NCBI GenBank assembly: GCA_037576215.1
Contig: JBANDB010000006.1
Coordinates: forward strand, 1,240,001 to 1,304,000
Source: Armillaria gallica
Taxonomy: Eukaryota; Basidiomycota; Agaricomycetes; Agaricales; Physalacriaceae
Direction of reading: 5' to 3'
DNA length: 64,000 nucleotides
The notes beneath the pieces are model-generated. The model was not told the origin of the DNA, ran no database searches, and saw nothing but the letters and a program-made list of their open reading frames with translations. The position numbers and the translations under genes were made by a program. This document shows positions 24,661 through 37,005 of this stretch, one piece after another; the first letter of the stretch is position 1; the number at the start of each line of letters is the position of its first letter.

Positions 24661-25819
24661 TCATTCAACTGAGCTCCCGCCTACAACTGTCAACACCTTC
24701 CAATCAATTTCTACACCAGTCTTTTTGAATATTGCTCTTGCATCTTCTGCAATAGCTTCGAAACCATGTGTTGCAAGAGCTAATATTGTCGGACCTGCCC
24801 CAGACAAGCAGATGCCTAGCAAGCCAGGATGACTTGAAGGAGTGATCATTGATGTGACTTCAGGAAGGCCAGGTATCTGCAATGAATATGAATATCTATG
24901 TCGTGTTCCATGAAGTATAGGAACTTGCCAAAGCTTTTCGGTATGGTTGATGGACTCTATCCTTCATAGCTTCGTAGATGAGATCGGGATCTGGCGGTGA
25001 CTGGGCTAATGCTGTAGTCAAAACCGCTAGGCGCTGCAGATTGAAGACCTAATAAACGCTTTAAACAAATCGCTTGCCACTACGACACAAGGAGAAACGT
25101 ACAAGATCTTTACGAGAATAAGAAGCGGGGAGAACTTCTCTAGCCTTGGCAGTGCTAAGCTCGAATCTAGGTACAATAGCTACGGCCTTGATGGTCTCGG
25201 ACCAGCCGAATCGCACAAAGTGGCCTATGCCACCCGGGGGTGCAGGAGGGTTGAGACCCCAATCCTCAGACGCATCCGGTGGGTACTCTGGCAAGACTTC
25301 GCTCAAAGGCACACTGGCAGCCTCTGTCGCAGCCTCATCCAACTCCCGTAAATAGGACCCGACAAACCCTCCCACCAGGGCTGCTGTGACATTGTCTGGA
25401 TGCCGTTCGACCATTAAGGCAAAGTCGAGTAATCGTTCCCTTGGAAGCTTGAGGCCCCCCAGTTGGTTCCCGAGCAGCACGCCGGCGATTACTGCTGCGC
25501 CTGACGATCCAAGGCCCCGTCCGAAAGGGATCTCATTGTCCGCGTGGATTTTGAGACCTGAAGGGAAGGCGCGAATGTTGTGACATCGCAAGACGTATAG
25601 AGCAACGCGAGTGGTGAGGTTTTTGTAGGCGTCCAGGGGGACTTCATCGGCGCCTTCGCCAGAATAGGTGATGAGTGGAGGTACGTAGGGGGATGGCGGC
25701 ACTTGGGGAACAGAAACGGCAAGGGTAAGGTAGAGGGATAGGGACAGACCAACGACATCGAAGCCTGGACCGATATTTGCAGAAGTCGCAGGTACTCTAA
25801 TTCTGAACGACGAAGTCAT
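24661..25819 (-). CDS. thr1: Homoserine kinase
   Basis: Phosphorylates homoserine in threonine biosynthesis; GHMP kinase family. Exons: complement(24661..24876, 24929..25048, 25103..25819), 1053 nt, 350 aa. Seen in the sequence: VPATSANIGPGFD at the N-terminus, the ATP-binding PFGRGLGSSGAA loop, VERHPDNVTAALVGG, and the C-terminal CLSGAGPTILAL. Intron 2 (24877..24928) starts with GCAAGT, a textbook GC-AG donor: only this junction gives HQPYRKAL|IPGLPEV in frame, and the only nearby GT does not. The start at 25819 (MTSSFRIRVPATS) fits the family. It is convergent with dynein (194 bp between stops) and divergent from RRP5. Confidence 0.96.
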
Positions 25820-25959
25820 TTTTGGAAAACTTTTACTGAATTTCAGAATGACTCTTGTTGTCAAAAAAATGTTGCGGAAAATCAGATTAGATAACCACGT
25901 GCTTTTCCCTTTTTCGTCCAAATTTGATTCCAAAAAAATCTGTCCTTGCTCTCAACGCC
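25820..25959. promoter_or_regulatory. Divergent promoter of homoserine kinase and RRP5
   Basis: These 140 bp separate two start codons on opposite strands. The stretch holds several A runs (for example near 25864 and 25931), typical of nucleosome-poor fungal promoters; no specific factor site is claimed. Confidence 0.5.
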
Positions 25960-28900
25960 ATGGCGGCACAGAAACGTTCTCTCGACAACGCACCTTCTTC
26001 CCACAAGTCAAAAAAATTGAAGGCTTCAACCTCGGCGTTTGAAAAACCTCAAAATGCTCCACCGACCACCTCCACTCTCACGACGGACGACATCGACTTT
26101 CCTCGCGGTGGTGGGACAAGCTATACGCCCTTGGAGGTTAAAACAATCAGAGCAGAGGCCTTGAAGGAAGCAGATAGAGAGCTGTTCAAAGTCTGTTTCA
26201 TTCATTCATTCAGGCAAGCAATCGCTTACGCCGTTGTAGGAGGCGCAAGACGAATCCAAGAAATCCAAGAAGCGGAAGAGAAAGTCTGAAGCTGGCCCAT
26301 CCACCGATGAATCCAATACTGGAAAAAATGATAGAATACGAATAGAACATTTGAACTATAAGGCGCGTTGAACTTTGGTCTTCTCACGTGCGGGTCTTGA
26401 CGTTCCTTGCAGAGAATGAACGTCGGCATGAAGATTTTCGGTCAAATCATGTCTATCCAACCCTTCGCCCTTATTGTATCTCTTCCCAATCAACTCTTTG
26501 GACATGTCCCAATAACCAATGTCTCCTCTCAACTCACGAGTCTATTAGAGAAGACCGAAAACGAAGATGAGGAAGACGAGGAATCCAACTCCGAAAGTGG
26601 ACTTCACGTTCCCAGCCTGTCTGACATCTTTCGCGAAGGACAATATGTCCGGGCAGTAATTACTGCACTCCATGCCCCAGGACATACCGACATTGCTGGC
26701 ATAGGACGGACGCGCGACGACGCGGTCAGGGCTAGCAAGAGGGTCGAACTATCCCTCTACCCGGAAAAAGTCAATGCCGGGGTAAAAAAGACAGACTTGA
26801 TTCCGGGATTTGTAGGTCTGCCTCTCGTGTTTCTGGATGTCTCCTCACTGTTTCATGCAGACCTTGACGGCCGAAGTGAGAAGTCTTGAGGACCACGGAT
26901 ACCAGCTAGGCTTGGGTGTGCTGGACATGGCAGGTATTCTCACGTTCAAAGACACAAAGGGCCTGAGTGATGGTCAATCACTGATTGTGGGGCAATTGGT
27001 CAACGTTACAGTGAAAAAGCAGTCGTCTAATGGCAGGACATGTCATGTTACCAACGATCCCGACTTGTTTTCATCTTCTTCAGTAAGTAAAATGACTTTT
27101 CTACAATCGCGGACCTTCTAAATATTTTCTAGCTTACTGAAATAACAAGTGTCACGTCGGTGCTTCCTGGGACGTCAGTTCTGGTTCTCATAACATCAAT
27201 ACATGCTACAGGCTTCAACGTCCAGGTTCTTGGCTTTTTTGACGGCACTATTGATCGACTTCACCTTCCTCGGCATATATCAGAAAAGACGCATAAAGTT
27301 GGTAAAAAGGTCAAAGCAAGGGTCTTATATGATTATTCAACAACGCCTCCACGGTTTGCACTAGCTCTCAACGAGCACATCGTTGAACTCGGACCATCGC
27401 GAACATTGTCAGGATTTAGTATTCAAGAAGCTTATCCCATTGGCAAAATTATCGATGGTGCGAAGGTCCTGAGAGTCGAGCCTGAGCGTGGAGTAGATGT
27501 TGAAGTGGAGGATGGATTGGAGGGTTTCGCGCATGTAAGTCATACCCTTGTTCCTAGGAGTCTTTACTTGATTCCATGTAGATTTCTCACATTTCCGATG
27601 AGCATTTGCCCATTGTGTCCGTTTCCGGCCCTTGGAAACCCGATTCGCTGCACAGGGCTCGCGTTATAGGATACTTCCCCTTCGACGGTGTCCTGCAACT
27701 TTCACTTAAGCCTTCCGTTCTTGACCAACAGTTCTTCCAAGTCGATGACATTGAAGTGGGTGAAATCGTAAAGGGCACAATCAAGAAACTGGCCGACAAT
27801 GCGCTCTTCGTGTCGCTGTCGGGGAACATAGATGGTGTAGTTTGGCCCAATCACTACGCCGATATCATGCTCAAGCATCCGGCGAAGAGGTTTAAAGTTG
27901 GGGCCAGTATCAAGTGCCGGGTAAGATCGAAAAGCGACTTAACACTGTTTCAATGCTGACATTTACACAAGGTTCTTGTTGTGGACACTGTACGAAAACG
28001 ATTGTCTCTCACCCACAAGAAGACCCTTTTGGAGTCCACATTGCCGATTGTGTCTTCCATCGAGGGTGTCAAAATCGGCTTGGTGACCTATGCCGTTGTC
28101 TTCAAAGTGCTGGCCAAGCATCTCATGGTAGAATTCTACAATAATGTAAAGGCTACCGTTCCAATGCGAGAGGTTAGGTAAGTGATACTCTACGATCGGT
28201 TTGCAAGCTGGGAACTCTTACACTTCCCCGCAGCGAAGTTCCGGTCAAGCTATCAGACGCTTTCTCCGTGGGAAAAATTATCAAGGTTCGAATTATCGAT
28301 GTTGATCGAGAGCATGGTCGAATCGTGGCTAGCATAAAAAAATCCTCCGTTTCGCAGTCCTTTAATATGGACATAAACGGGGTCGGAATCGGTGACATCG
28401 TCAACGGTACTGTCTCGGAAATCCATAGTGAGAATGCTGTTCTTGCTCTACAGCCTTCCGAAGTGCGCGCGCTCTTGTCGCTTAACAACCTAGCCAATCA
28501 TCGCGGTGTATCACTGGCCCAGCTGCGTGTAGATCTCTCCGTCAACGACAGGCTCGAGGAGCTTGTTGTTGTGACGAGGAACACTGAGAAGAATTTCGTG
28601 ATCGTCGCGACGAAGCCGAAGGGCAAGGCGAGTGTGAAGGGCTCCTTGTCCATGGACAAAGTGGTTATTGGGCAGGTGGTCAGTGGACGTGTCACCCGGA
28701 GAATGCGGCAAGGTACTCTCATCAAGCTACCTTCCCGTATTGGTGGCCTGCTCCATCCAACGGATGCCACTGATGATTATGAGACGGGGGCACCTTTCCC
28801 TGCCATCGACTCTGTGCTGAAGGCTACGGTTGTAGGGATTGATGCCGCCAAGAAGCAGCTTTCCCTCTCAACACGGCCTTCAAAGATGTATCCGGACGAA

Positions 28901-31022
28901 GTGAAGCCAGTCACCGACCGTGTCATTGATGGTATAAATGATATACATGTCGGTGAGACGTTGCGTGGTTTCATCAAGAGCGTAACAGACCACGGTCTTT
29001 TCGTTACCATTGCACGGGACATCGATGCCCGAGTGCAAATTCGTGAACTTTTTGATGACGTTAGCATTCCATTTCTTTCACGTTTGCTTGACAACTCATT
29101 TTGTTCAGTATGTCAAAGATTGGCAGGAGCGATTTCAAACCGATCAGGTCGTCAAAGGGCGCATCCTAAGGTGACTATCGTCTTCATATGCGTTGAAGAT
29201 GCGCTCATTGTTTTTTAGCGTTGATACCAGTACCAAAAAGGTCGAAATGACATTCCGCTCCAATGATCTGTCAAGAAAGTCGACGTCCCTGAGCTACGGA
29301 GATCTGCAAAAAGGTCAAAAAATTAGCGGAACGATCAAAAAGATCGAAGAATACGGCTTATTCATCCAAATTGAAAGCTCAAAGCTGAGTGGTCTATGTC
29401 ACAAATCAGAGGTCTACTCCTTCCTTTCCTCCTCTATGACCGCTCTCACACGAAATATCAGCTTTCAGACAACAAGGACGCGGACGTCACCGTGGCGTTG
29501 AGTGGTTTCCGTGAGGGTGATCGCGTCAAAGCAATCATCCTTGATGTCGCAAATCGACGAATATCTCTGAGCTGCAAGCCCTCACACTTCTCAGAAGAGG
29601 ACTTCGTTGATCAGGATTCTGACGAGACGGAAGCTGTGGAGGAATTAGGTGTCATCGACGAGGTTGCAGATGACGATGAGCAAGAGGATGGTCACGACGG
29701 CCTTGTTTCTCATGAAGCCAATGATTCTTCTGATGACGGCAGTGACGACGATGTTATGGATGTTGACTCGGCCCCCTCGCACCCGCAGTACCAACCCTCA
29801 TCAGCACCTAAGGCAACCATCTCGGAATCTGGGGTGACATTGAAAATGGATGCTGGATTTGAGTGGTATGCCAAAGAGGCGCCCTCAGAGCCCTCCGACG
29901 AAGGGTCAGACGGATCAGAAAATACAGACGATGAGGATCAACCCAGTAAAAAGCGGAAACGTAAACGCAAGGAGATTGAGCAGGATCTTACTGCCGACAT
30001 GCACACAAAAGCGCCGGAATCTACGGCTGATTTTGAACGCCTGCTGCTAGGCTCTCCGAACTCGTCCTACTTGTGGGTTCAATACATGGCGTTCCTCATG
30101 CAGCTTTCCGAGATCGATAAGGCACGGGAAACAGCAAGGCGGGCTCTGAAAACCATCAACTTTCGTGAAGAGCAGGAGAAACTTAACGTGTGGATTGCGC
30201 TGCTCAATTTAGAAAATCTCTATGGAACCGACGAGACGCTGGAGGAAACTTTCAAAGAAGCTGCCCGAGCAAACGATTCCAAGACGGTCCATCTCCGTCT
30301 AGCATCTATTTTCGACACGTCTGAAAAATTCCAGGTAGGATACAACTGGCTCTTTAGAGTGGATGGCTGACCAATATTCTCCTACAGCAAGCTGAAGACC
30401 AGTATAAAAGGACTTGCAAGAAATTCGGTCGAAGTTCCAAAGTTTGGACCTTGTTCGCCGAGTTTTATCTTCGTCATGACAACATTGAGAGCTCGCGGAG
30501 TTTACTTCCACGTAGTCTTCAAAGTTTAGAGAAGCGGAAACGTACGCATAGCATCTTCTTTTTTACACTTTCAAACTAATTCATTCTAGATCTGAAAACG
30601 ATCTCAAAGTTCGCTCAATTGGAGTACAAAATGGGTGACGCTGAACGCGGAAAAACCCTTTTTGAGGGCATTGTCGATTCACACCCTAAGCGTTGGGATA
30701 TATGGTCAATATATATGGATATGGAAGTGGGACAACACAACATACAGAGTCTACGGTGAGCCCTGCCTTGGATGTTATTTGATAAGCAATGACTAAGCTA
30801 TTCTCAGGTCCCTGTTCGATCGTGTTTTAACCTTCAAAATGACTAGCCACAAAGCTAAGTACGTATCAGTTTGCTTGGATCTTCAACTGTCTCTCATTAA
30901 TTACCTACAGGTCGTTTTTCAAGAAATGGCTAGAACTCGAACGGCGCATGGGAGATGAAGATGGGGCTGCAACAGTGAAGCAGAAAGCAGTTGAATGGAC
31001 CCAAAGAGCCAACCCATCATAA
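25960..31022 (+). CDS. rrp5: rRNA biogenesis protein RRP5
   Basis: A nucleolar factor needed for pre-rRNA cleavage in both 40S and 60S assembly. Exons: 25960..26190, 26240..26362, 26413..26811, 26861..27082, 27133..27534, 27582..27920, 27972..28177, 28234..29059, 29109..29170, 29219..29411, 29462..30334, 30388..30541, 30590..30755, 30808..30858, 30911..31022 (1452 aa). The N-terminus is basic, followed by a series of S1 RNA-binding repeats ([63 protein letters not shown]), an acidic linker (about residues 990-1090) and C-terminal HAT/TPR repeats ([20 protein letters not shown] onward). Intron 2 (26363..26412) begins GCGCGT, a third GC-AG intron; only this joins HLNYK to [10 protein letters not shown]. 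Confidence 0.97.
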
Positions 31023-31218
31023 TATAATATTCATCATATATGGATCACATCAGCACATATACTGCTCAAAGAATATATAAATAGGCGAAGTGAAGTTAAT
31101 AACATCAGACAAAGCACGAAGAAGTACGTAAGTTAGAGTGTGAGTGAATCCAAGCGAAAACGACCAAAAGTCGAGGAGTGGTATATGCATAGCAGATAGA
31201 TGAAACAAAAATGAAATG

Positions 31219-34200
31219 TCATGACCGTGGTGATCGTGTCCTTTCTGGCTCTGCATCGAAGCCACTCAACGGTCGTCGAGTGCTCATAGAACTGGCTAGC
31301 TGTCGTTGCCAGTCATCGAGTTCGCTGGAAAGATGCTCAAACGCCAGCGCATTCTCTGAACTTGACGTACTGGTTCGACGAACGGACACCCCTGACATTG
31401 GTCTCCCTTGACCAAATGTCGGTTGATCCACCTCGAGAAGGAGACCGATTTTATGTGTCAGCTGCTCATTGTCGCGCCTAAGCGTGACGTTCTCATTGCT
31501 GAGCTTCTCGAGCAATGTCTCCTGGTTACCACCTCTTGCTATAACCAGAGAAGACTGCAGTCTGTCGACGTCATGCTGGAGCTCTTCCATCTGGACAAGA
31601 CGATCATCCGACTCTCGTCGAGATGACACCAAGTTTTCCCGTAGCACCTCCAGCTCTCTCTCCATCGACTCCAGACGCGCACGTAGATCTTTGTTCTCAT
31701 TGTGCAACCGCTGCAACTGTCGCTGCGCTTCCGCAAGTTGAGCACGCAACTGATCATTTCCCTCGTCTGAAGGTGTGCTTCGCCCATTCACACCGCGCAA
31801 ACGAGGATCGATAGGTGATCTGCCGGATCGAATGGCATCAAACTCGGATTGAAGAGTTGTGTTCATGTTCTTCTGTTTGGTCAGCTCGTCTTTCATACGT
31901 CGCATCATTTTCTCGGTACCCCTACAGAGATGTTAAAAAGGGTTAAAGAAAACGACTAACAACGCACTTGACATAATGAACGGCAACTTGGTAGTCATCT
32001 TCCATCTGGGCCATACGCTCCTTGTAGCTCTTCTCAGTCTCCTCAAACCTGCGTTCGGCTTGAACGAGACGATTTTCAGCGGTCATATCGTCACCTCGTG
32101 AGGGGGTTTGTGTTGAGCGCACATGGTCAAGCTGGGATGTGAGTTGACCAATACGGTTCTCAAGCTCTTTGGTTCGATGAAGAGCTTGCGCCAACTCTTG
32201 CTCTGTTTCTTCACGCAAAGCTTGCTGTTCGGCGAGCTTGTGATCCAGATCTGCAGCAGCGGTCGACGAGGTGCCGTTAACCTTGGATCTCGAAGGAAGC
32301 TCATCTTCATCAACCTCAACACCATTTTCTGCGAAATAGTTACGAAGCATTCCCAGCCGCACTTGGGTATCCGCAACTTCTTTAGATCTCTCCCGCAGGG
32401 TTTCCTCTCTGTCAGCGACGTCTCTCCGAAGACGTGAGGATTCGGCAACAGCAGCAGACAGCTTAGCGCGAAGGCCTGAGATCTGTGACCGTAAGAGGGA
32501 ATGCTCGGATTCGAAGGCTGACGCTCGCCGGCGCTCGTCGGTCAGCTGCCGCTGTGCCTCTTCTGCAGCTTGGTTGGTCTCCTGTAACATATTCCGTAAA
32601 GACGCGGACTCGTTCTCTATGGCCATGATCTTCTCAGCATGTCCTCTCGCGAAACGATCCTCGTCAGATTTCATGTTCCGGTGGGTGTCAAGTAGTTCGC
32701 CTAAACCGCCAGTCGTCAACGCCCTATATGAATCAGCCTCTTGTCTGGACTGCGCCCATGAATTTTCGACGTCTGTCAAGCGAGAGCGGGTTGCTTCGGC
32801 TTCAGTATTGCGAGCCTCTAGCTCGCCCCGAAGTTCCGCTACATCAGCTTCCAAGTTATCGATCTTCTCTCGCGCACGTTTATACTGTATGTCCAGCTCA
32901 CTTGTGCGTGTCGATGCAGCCTCGATTGCATCTCGTGCTTGCTCCAATGCACGTACATGCTGTTCACGCGAGTGCACAAGCTGTTCGACCTGCTCGCGAA
33001 GGGCGTTTTCCTCCGCTCTGCTCTGCTCCAACGCCGATGTTTGTGACAGTAACGTGTCCGCACGATCTCGAGATTGCGTTTCCAATGTGGTGTGACGATT
33101 TTCGAGATCAAGATGTCGTTGTTTAATGCGATTATGGGCATCAAGCTCTTGTTCAGCAGTCTTCGTGGCATCGGCTGCTCGAGCTTCGGCTTGCTCGCAA
33201 AGGGTTGTCTGCACTGCAAGCGAGTCGCTGAGCTCATTAATCTTTTGATCTTGCACTCGTCGCTCATTGATCAGGGTGGACAAGTCACTCTCTAGCTCTG
33301 CGACCCTTCGCCTCTCCAGCTGAAGTAGCTCCGACTCGTTCGCGGACTCGAACGCAGCAAGTTTCGCGCGATAGTAAGCGGCTTCTTGCGACGCGCTAAC
33401 TTTGACGCGCTCTGCGTCCGCGACATGCTCTGAAGCCCGCTGAGCTTGCTCCATCAATGCCGTCTAAAACCCACATAATGAATAACAAGGACACTTCTAG
33501 CATGCTGCTGACTGACCTGCATCTGAGCTTTGAATTGTTTGAACTGCAATAGGAGCTCCGTATTCTGACTCTCAACGCTATCCTCCAATTGACCCCCGTC
33601 CTTGTCGGTGTAAACATAACCTGAACGAGACGCCTTGACAAGAGCCTCTTTCATCCAAATCATTTGCCGTCGTACTCCTTCAAGTTCAACTTCCTTGGCT
33701 TTGAGATCTCGAAGTAAATCTGCGGTCACATTACTGACCGAACCTTGCCGAGAAGAAGAATGATGGTGTGTAAATCCATTGACAGTGGGAGATCCGCCGG
33801 TAGGAAAGAAACCATCGGGTGGGGGTTTGGACCTGTCAATGATGGGTGATACGCGACCACCCAATCCATTCATCGTCATTGATGCCATATTTGGCGCTTG
33901 CCCGATATCCGTTCCGGTAGGCGAAACTGCCCGGCTGCCCGTTGCATGTGGGCTCTTGGCTCGGTCTTGAAGTGGCTGCTCAGGAGATGTAGCTCGGCGA
34001 GTCGAGAGCACTTCTTTCGCTGGTGGTTCGGTAAGATCTACGTGATCATCTTCTCGCCTTGGTCGCATTGGTGCCTTAGCAGTACCTGAAGGTGGAACTA
34101 TACCATTCACTGGCTTGTTAGAACCATTCGGTGACAGTGCACGGCGGTCTTCGACGTCGCTCTGCAAAGGAGACACCGAACGAGAGCCATTGAGAACATG

Positions 34201-36022
34201 GCCTGAAGGAGAAGAGGAGAGTTTCGGGGGCTGATTTGCTTGAGGAGGGACGGAAGACTTTCGAGCAGGGTTCTGTGGAGGTGGGCTTTTACTGGCATCA
34301 GGGTACTTGATATGCTCTGATAAATATGCTCTTTAGTTAAGATCACCTTGTCATGAGAAATGAGGAGACACACTGGTATCCAAGACATGTATTAGACTTG
34401 GGTCATCCGACTTGGAGAGTGAAGACGATTCGCCTCCAAGAACCAACACCTTTGGTCCTACAGCAGCCATAGCATGACCTGACCGACCACTAGGCTGAGG
34501 ACCCATGTTTTGGAACATATACCATCTTTGATCTGGATCAATAACAGATCAATATGTAAGATCTACTTGCTGAACATAGAGACTGACTGGAAATTTTGAA
34601 GGCAGCGAGGTCCGATAGATCCTTGCCGTCCACGCCTCTCCCTCCAAAGATGTAGATCACATCATCGACGAGAGCGGCGGCATGGCCCTCCCTTGGGGAT
34701 GGGATGTAGCCGATGCAAGACAGTTCCGACCATGACCTCGTGCTGAGATCGAATGTCCAAGTGTCATTGTAATGATACTGACCATCAGTTCCACCAAAAC
34801 TAATGATATGCATCAGGTAGGACACATGTTGCGGACTCGAACCACCTACATAAATATTCGATCACCGTAGGTCATGCAGATGTGACCCGTACGCCGTGCT
34901 GGCCGTTCTGTCGTGGTAGGCTCCAAATACTCCCATACTGTTCCCGTTTTCACTGTGCAGAGTTTGACGTTCAAGGCTGCGCTGATAGAAGCGGTGAAAT
35001 AGAAACTCACATGTACTGAGATCAAATGACCATATATCGTTCAAAAATTCTCCGTCAACCTGTCCACCAAATACGATGAATCGTGTTCCAGCCATTGTAA
35101 CTGCGTGCCCGTATCTGCCGACAGGTGCTTGTCCCTGCATTGTAAGAAGAGTCCATTTTCGGGAGACTGGATATCAGTTGAGCAAGCGAGGCGTGAACCA
35201 GACTAGAAAACTCAGTTTACCTAGATTAAACAAGTAAAGACCATCGTCCTGTCTGTCGGAATACCGTGCTCTGGCATCCGTTTTCGTATCTCCCCCCCAA
35301 ACAATTAGGACATTACTGATAATGGCACTGGCATGCCCAACTCGAGGAGAGGGGATGTCTCCTTCGGTTTGAACCAAGGAAGCGACATAATCGCGAGTAT
35401 TAAAGAGATAAAGGTCGTTCTTTGGCGTTTCGCGAACAAGGCCGCCGAAGAGATACAGGTCTCCGTTGCTGGTAGAAGTCGTGGGAAGGGCATGACCATA
35501 TCGAGGGAAGGGTGATGGCGAGAGGGAAGTAGGCGGTGCGATACCTGGCTTGTTGAAGACGATAGGCGGGGCAAGTGCAAGGCGTCTGGCAGACCATGGG
35601 AAAGACGGTCGTGGTGACTGTTGCTGTGGTGCAGGTTGCTGTTGTTGCTGTTGTTGCGACTGTGATTGCGATGGAGCGTGCAGTGCGCCTGAGCCCTGTT
35701 GTGAACGTTGATGCTGGATTTGCGAGCCTGAGGAAGGACTGAGGAAATGATGATATATCGAGGAATTAGGGCACAAGTTGTATTCTGGAATAAGTTACTC
35801 GGACCAAGGAAGGAAAATGACCACATACACATCGTGGGGACCGTCCAACCTCATATTTCCCGCAGCCTGCTGGTGATGGTGATGTTGTTGAGCAGCGCTG
35901 CTATCTTTGCTGGCAGGTGCACTCGAAGACATCTGTGCCAGTGCTTGACTCGGCGTCTGCGCGACAGTAACGGTGGCCGGCGCTGGAGGCGGCGCATGCT
36001 TCTTCCTTGAGAAGAAGGACAT
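31219..36022 (-). CDS. Tea1-like kelch-repeat and coiled-coil cell-end polarity protein
   Basis: Likely a cell-end marker carried on microtubules to set growth polarity, as Tea1 in fission yeast or KelA in Aspergillus. Exons: complement(31219..31921, 31968..33463, 33517..34316, 34374..34532, 34588..34799, 34850..34952, 35011..35166, 35221..35738, 35829..36022), 4341 nt, 1446 aa. After a low-complexity leader with His and Gln runs come kelch repeats (about residues 110-450; RYGHA...[13 protein letters not shown]...WGGD, RYGHAV...FGGQ, RTGHICM...[13 protein letters not shown]...FGGR, RSGHAM...LGGE). A Ser/Pro-rich linker follows, then a coiled coil of about 700 residues rich in E, R, Q and A. 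Orthology to Tea1 rests on architecture, not on a full alignment. Confidence 0.9.
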
Positions 36023-36357
36023 TCTACGGGTCCTGGATCCTAAGAGGGACGGTATGGCGAAAAATTGGACGTGGTAACAGAATTAAGTGATGGTGGTGCG
36101 GCGTCCAAGGCGGCAGACAGCAACAGACCAAATGTACGTCAAAGAATGGTGGTAATGGTGGTAGAAAGGAAAGGGTGAGCAGGCCTGCCTGGAGAATGGG
36201 CAGGACCCAACAGCTAATGGAGGGTAGAATTGCTCGACTTCAACTACCTCCGTCCGTGATGGCTGCAACAACCTACTTTGCTTTTGTTTGCCATCATCCT
36301 TGACGAAATCAATTTTCATTCAGGCACATAGGTATTCACTGTCAGAAATAGTCCTAC

Positions 36358-37005
36358 TTAGTAGACGTCGATAATCCTCCGCACTAATAGGTATCTGAAA
36401 TCAAGTCTTTTCTCCTTCCCACGCCTTCCACAACATCTGAGCATCGTAAATGCTGTTTCGGGCCTCATCCTCCCAGGACATGACCCAGTATCACCTCCAT
36501 ACCATTGCCAGAAAATCGTTGCCGTATTTAAAGGACGGATAACGCGCCAGGATCCAGCAGGGACCAAGCTCAAACTCTCCGACCATCCCGCCGGTAGCGT
36601 GTGGCGCACTAGAGTGATATCCGCGTTTTCCCCATTGCGTGATCTGTTGTGAACCCATATCCAGGCGCATCCGGATTCGTTTCGTATTGACGAATATCCA
36701 TCTTCGGCCTTCCGTTTCCTTGCAGTCTCTGTGTCAGCCATCACTAGAGGTTGGAAACTATTCCGCTATCAGTTTTCCGGTCCGAGTACCACATTGTAGC
36801 CAAAAACTTACTCGATCGTATAGGTGTGCTTAAATTGGTCCCATTTTACTTTCACCACGTTGAGAAGCTCGGCGACAATCTCTTTGCAGTGCCTCACACC
36901 TGACCATACCTCCTGCATGCATTCCAGCATACTGCGGCACTTCTCTGCATCAACAAGAATGACGGTAACCAGCGCAGGTTCTGCCACTTGGGTTACTACC
37001 CGCAA
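36358..37005 (-). CDS. Doubtful small gene or gene remnant, not recognised
   Basis: A splice pattern supports two coding-like segments: complement(36358..36757) and an upstream piece from 36812 to about 37005. A 54-bp intron with GTAAGT donor and GGAATAG acceptor joins HTYTI to DFQPLVMADTETARKRK in frame. The upstream piece contains VTVILVDAEKCRSMLECMQE. In the downstream piece the reading frame looks more protein-like in a second frame (WEDEARNSIYDAQMLWKAWE), which is interrupted by a stop, so this may be a decayed gene. I cannot place the true start or the family. Confidence 0.3.

Noticed and set aside
34820..34850. tRNA B-box-like GGTTCGAGTCC on the minus strand
   Set aside because: It lies in an intron of the Tea1-like gene; no A box and no cloverleaf can be formed around it.
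36083..36319. 78-codon minus frame just upstream of the Tea1-like start
   Set aside because: Low complexity, no motif, and most likely the 5' leader of the Tea1-like gene.
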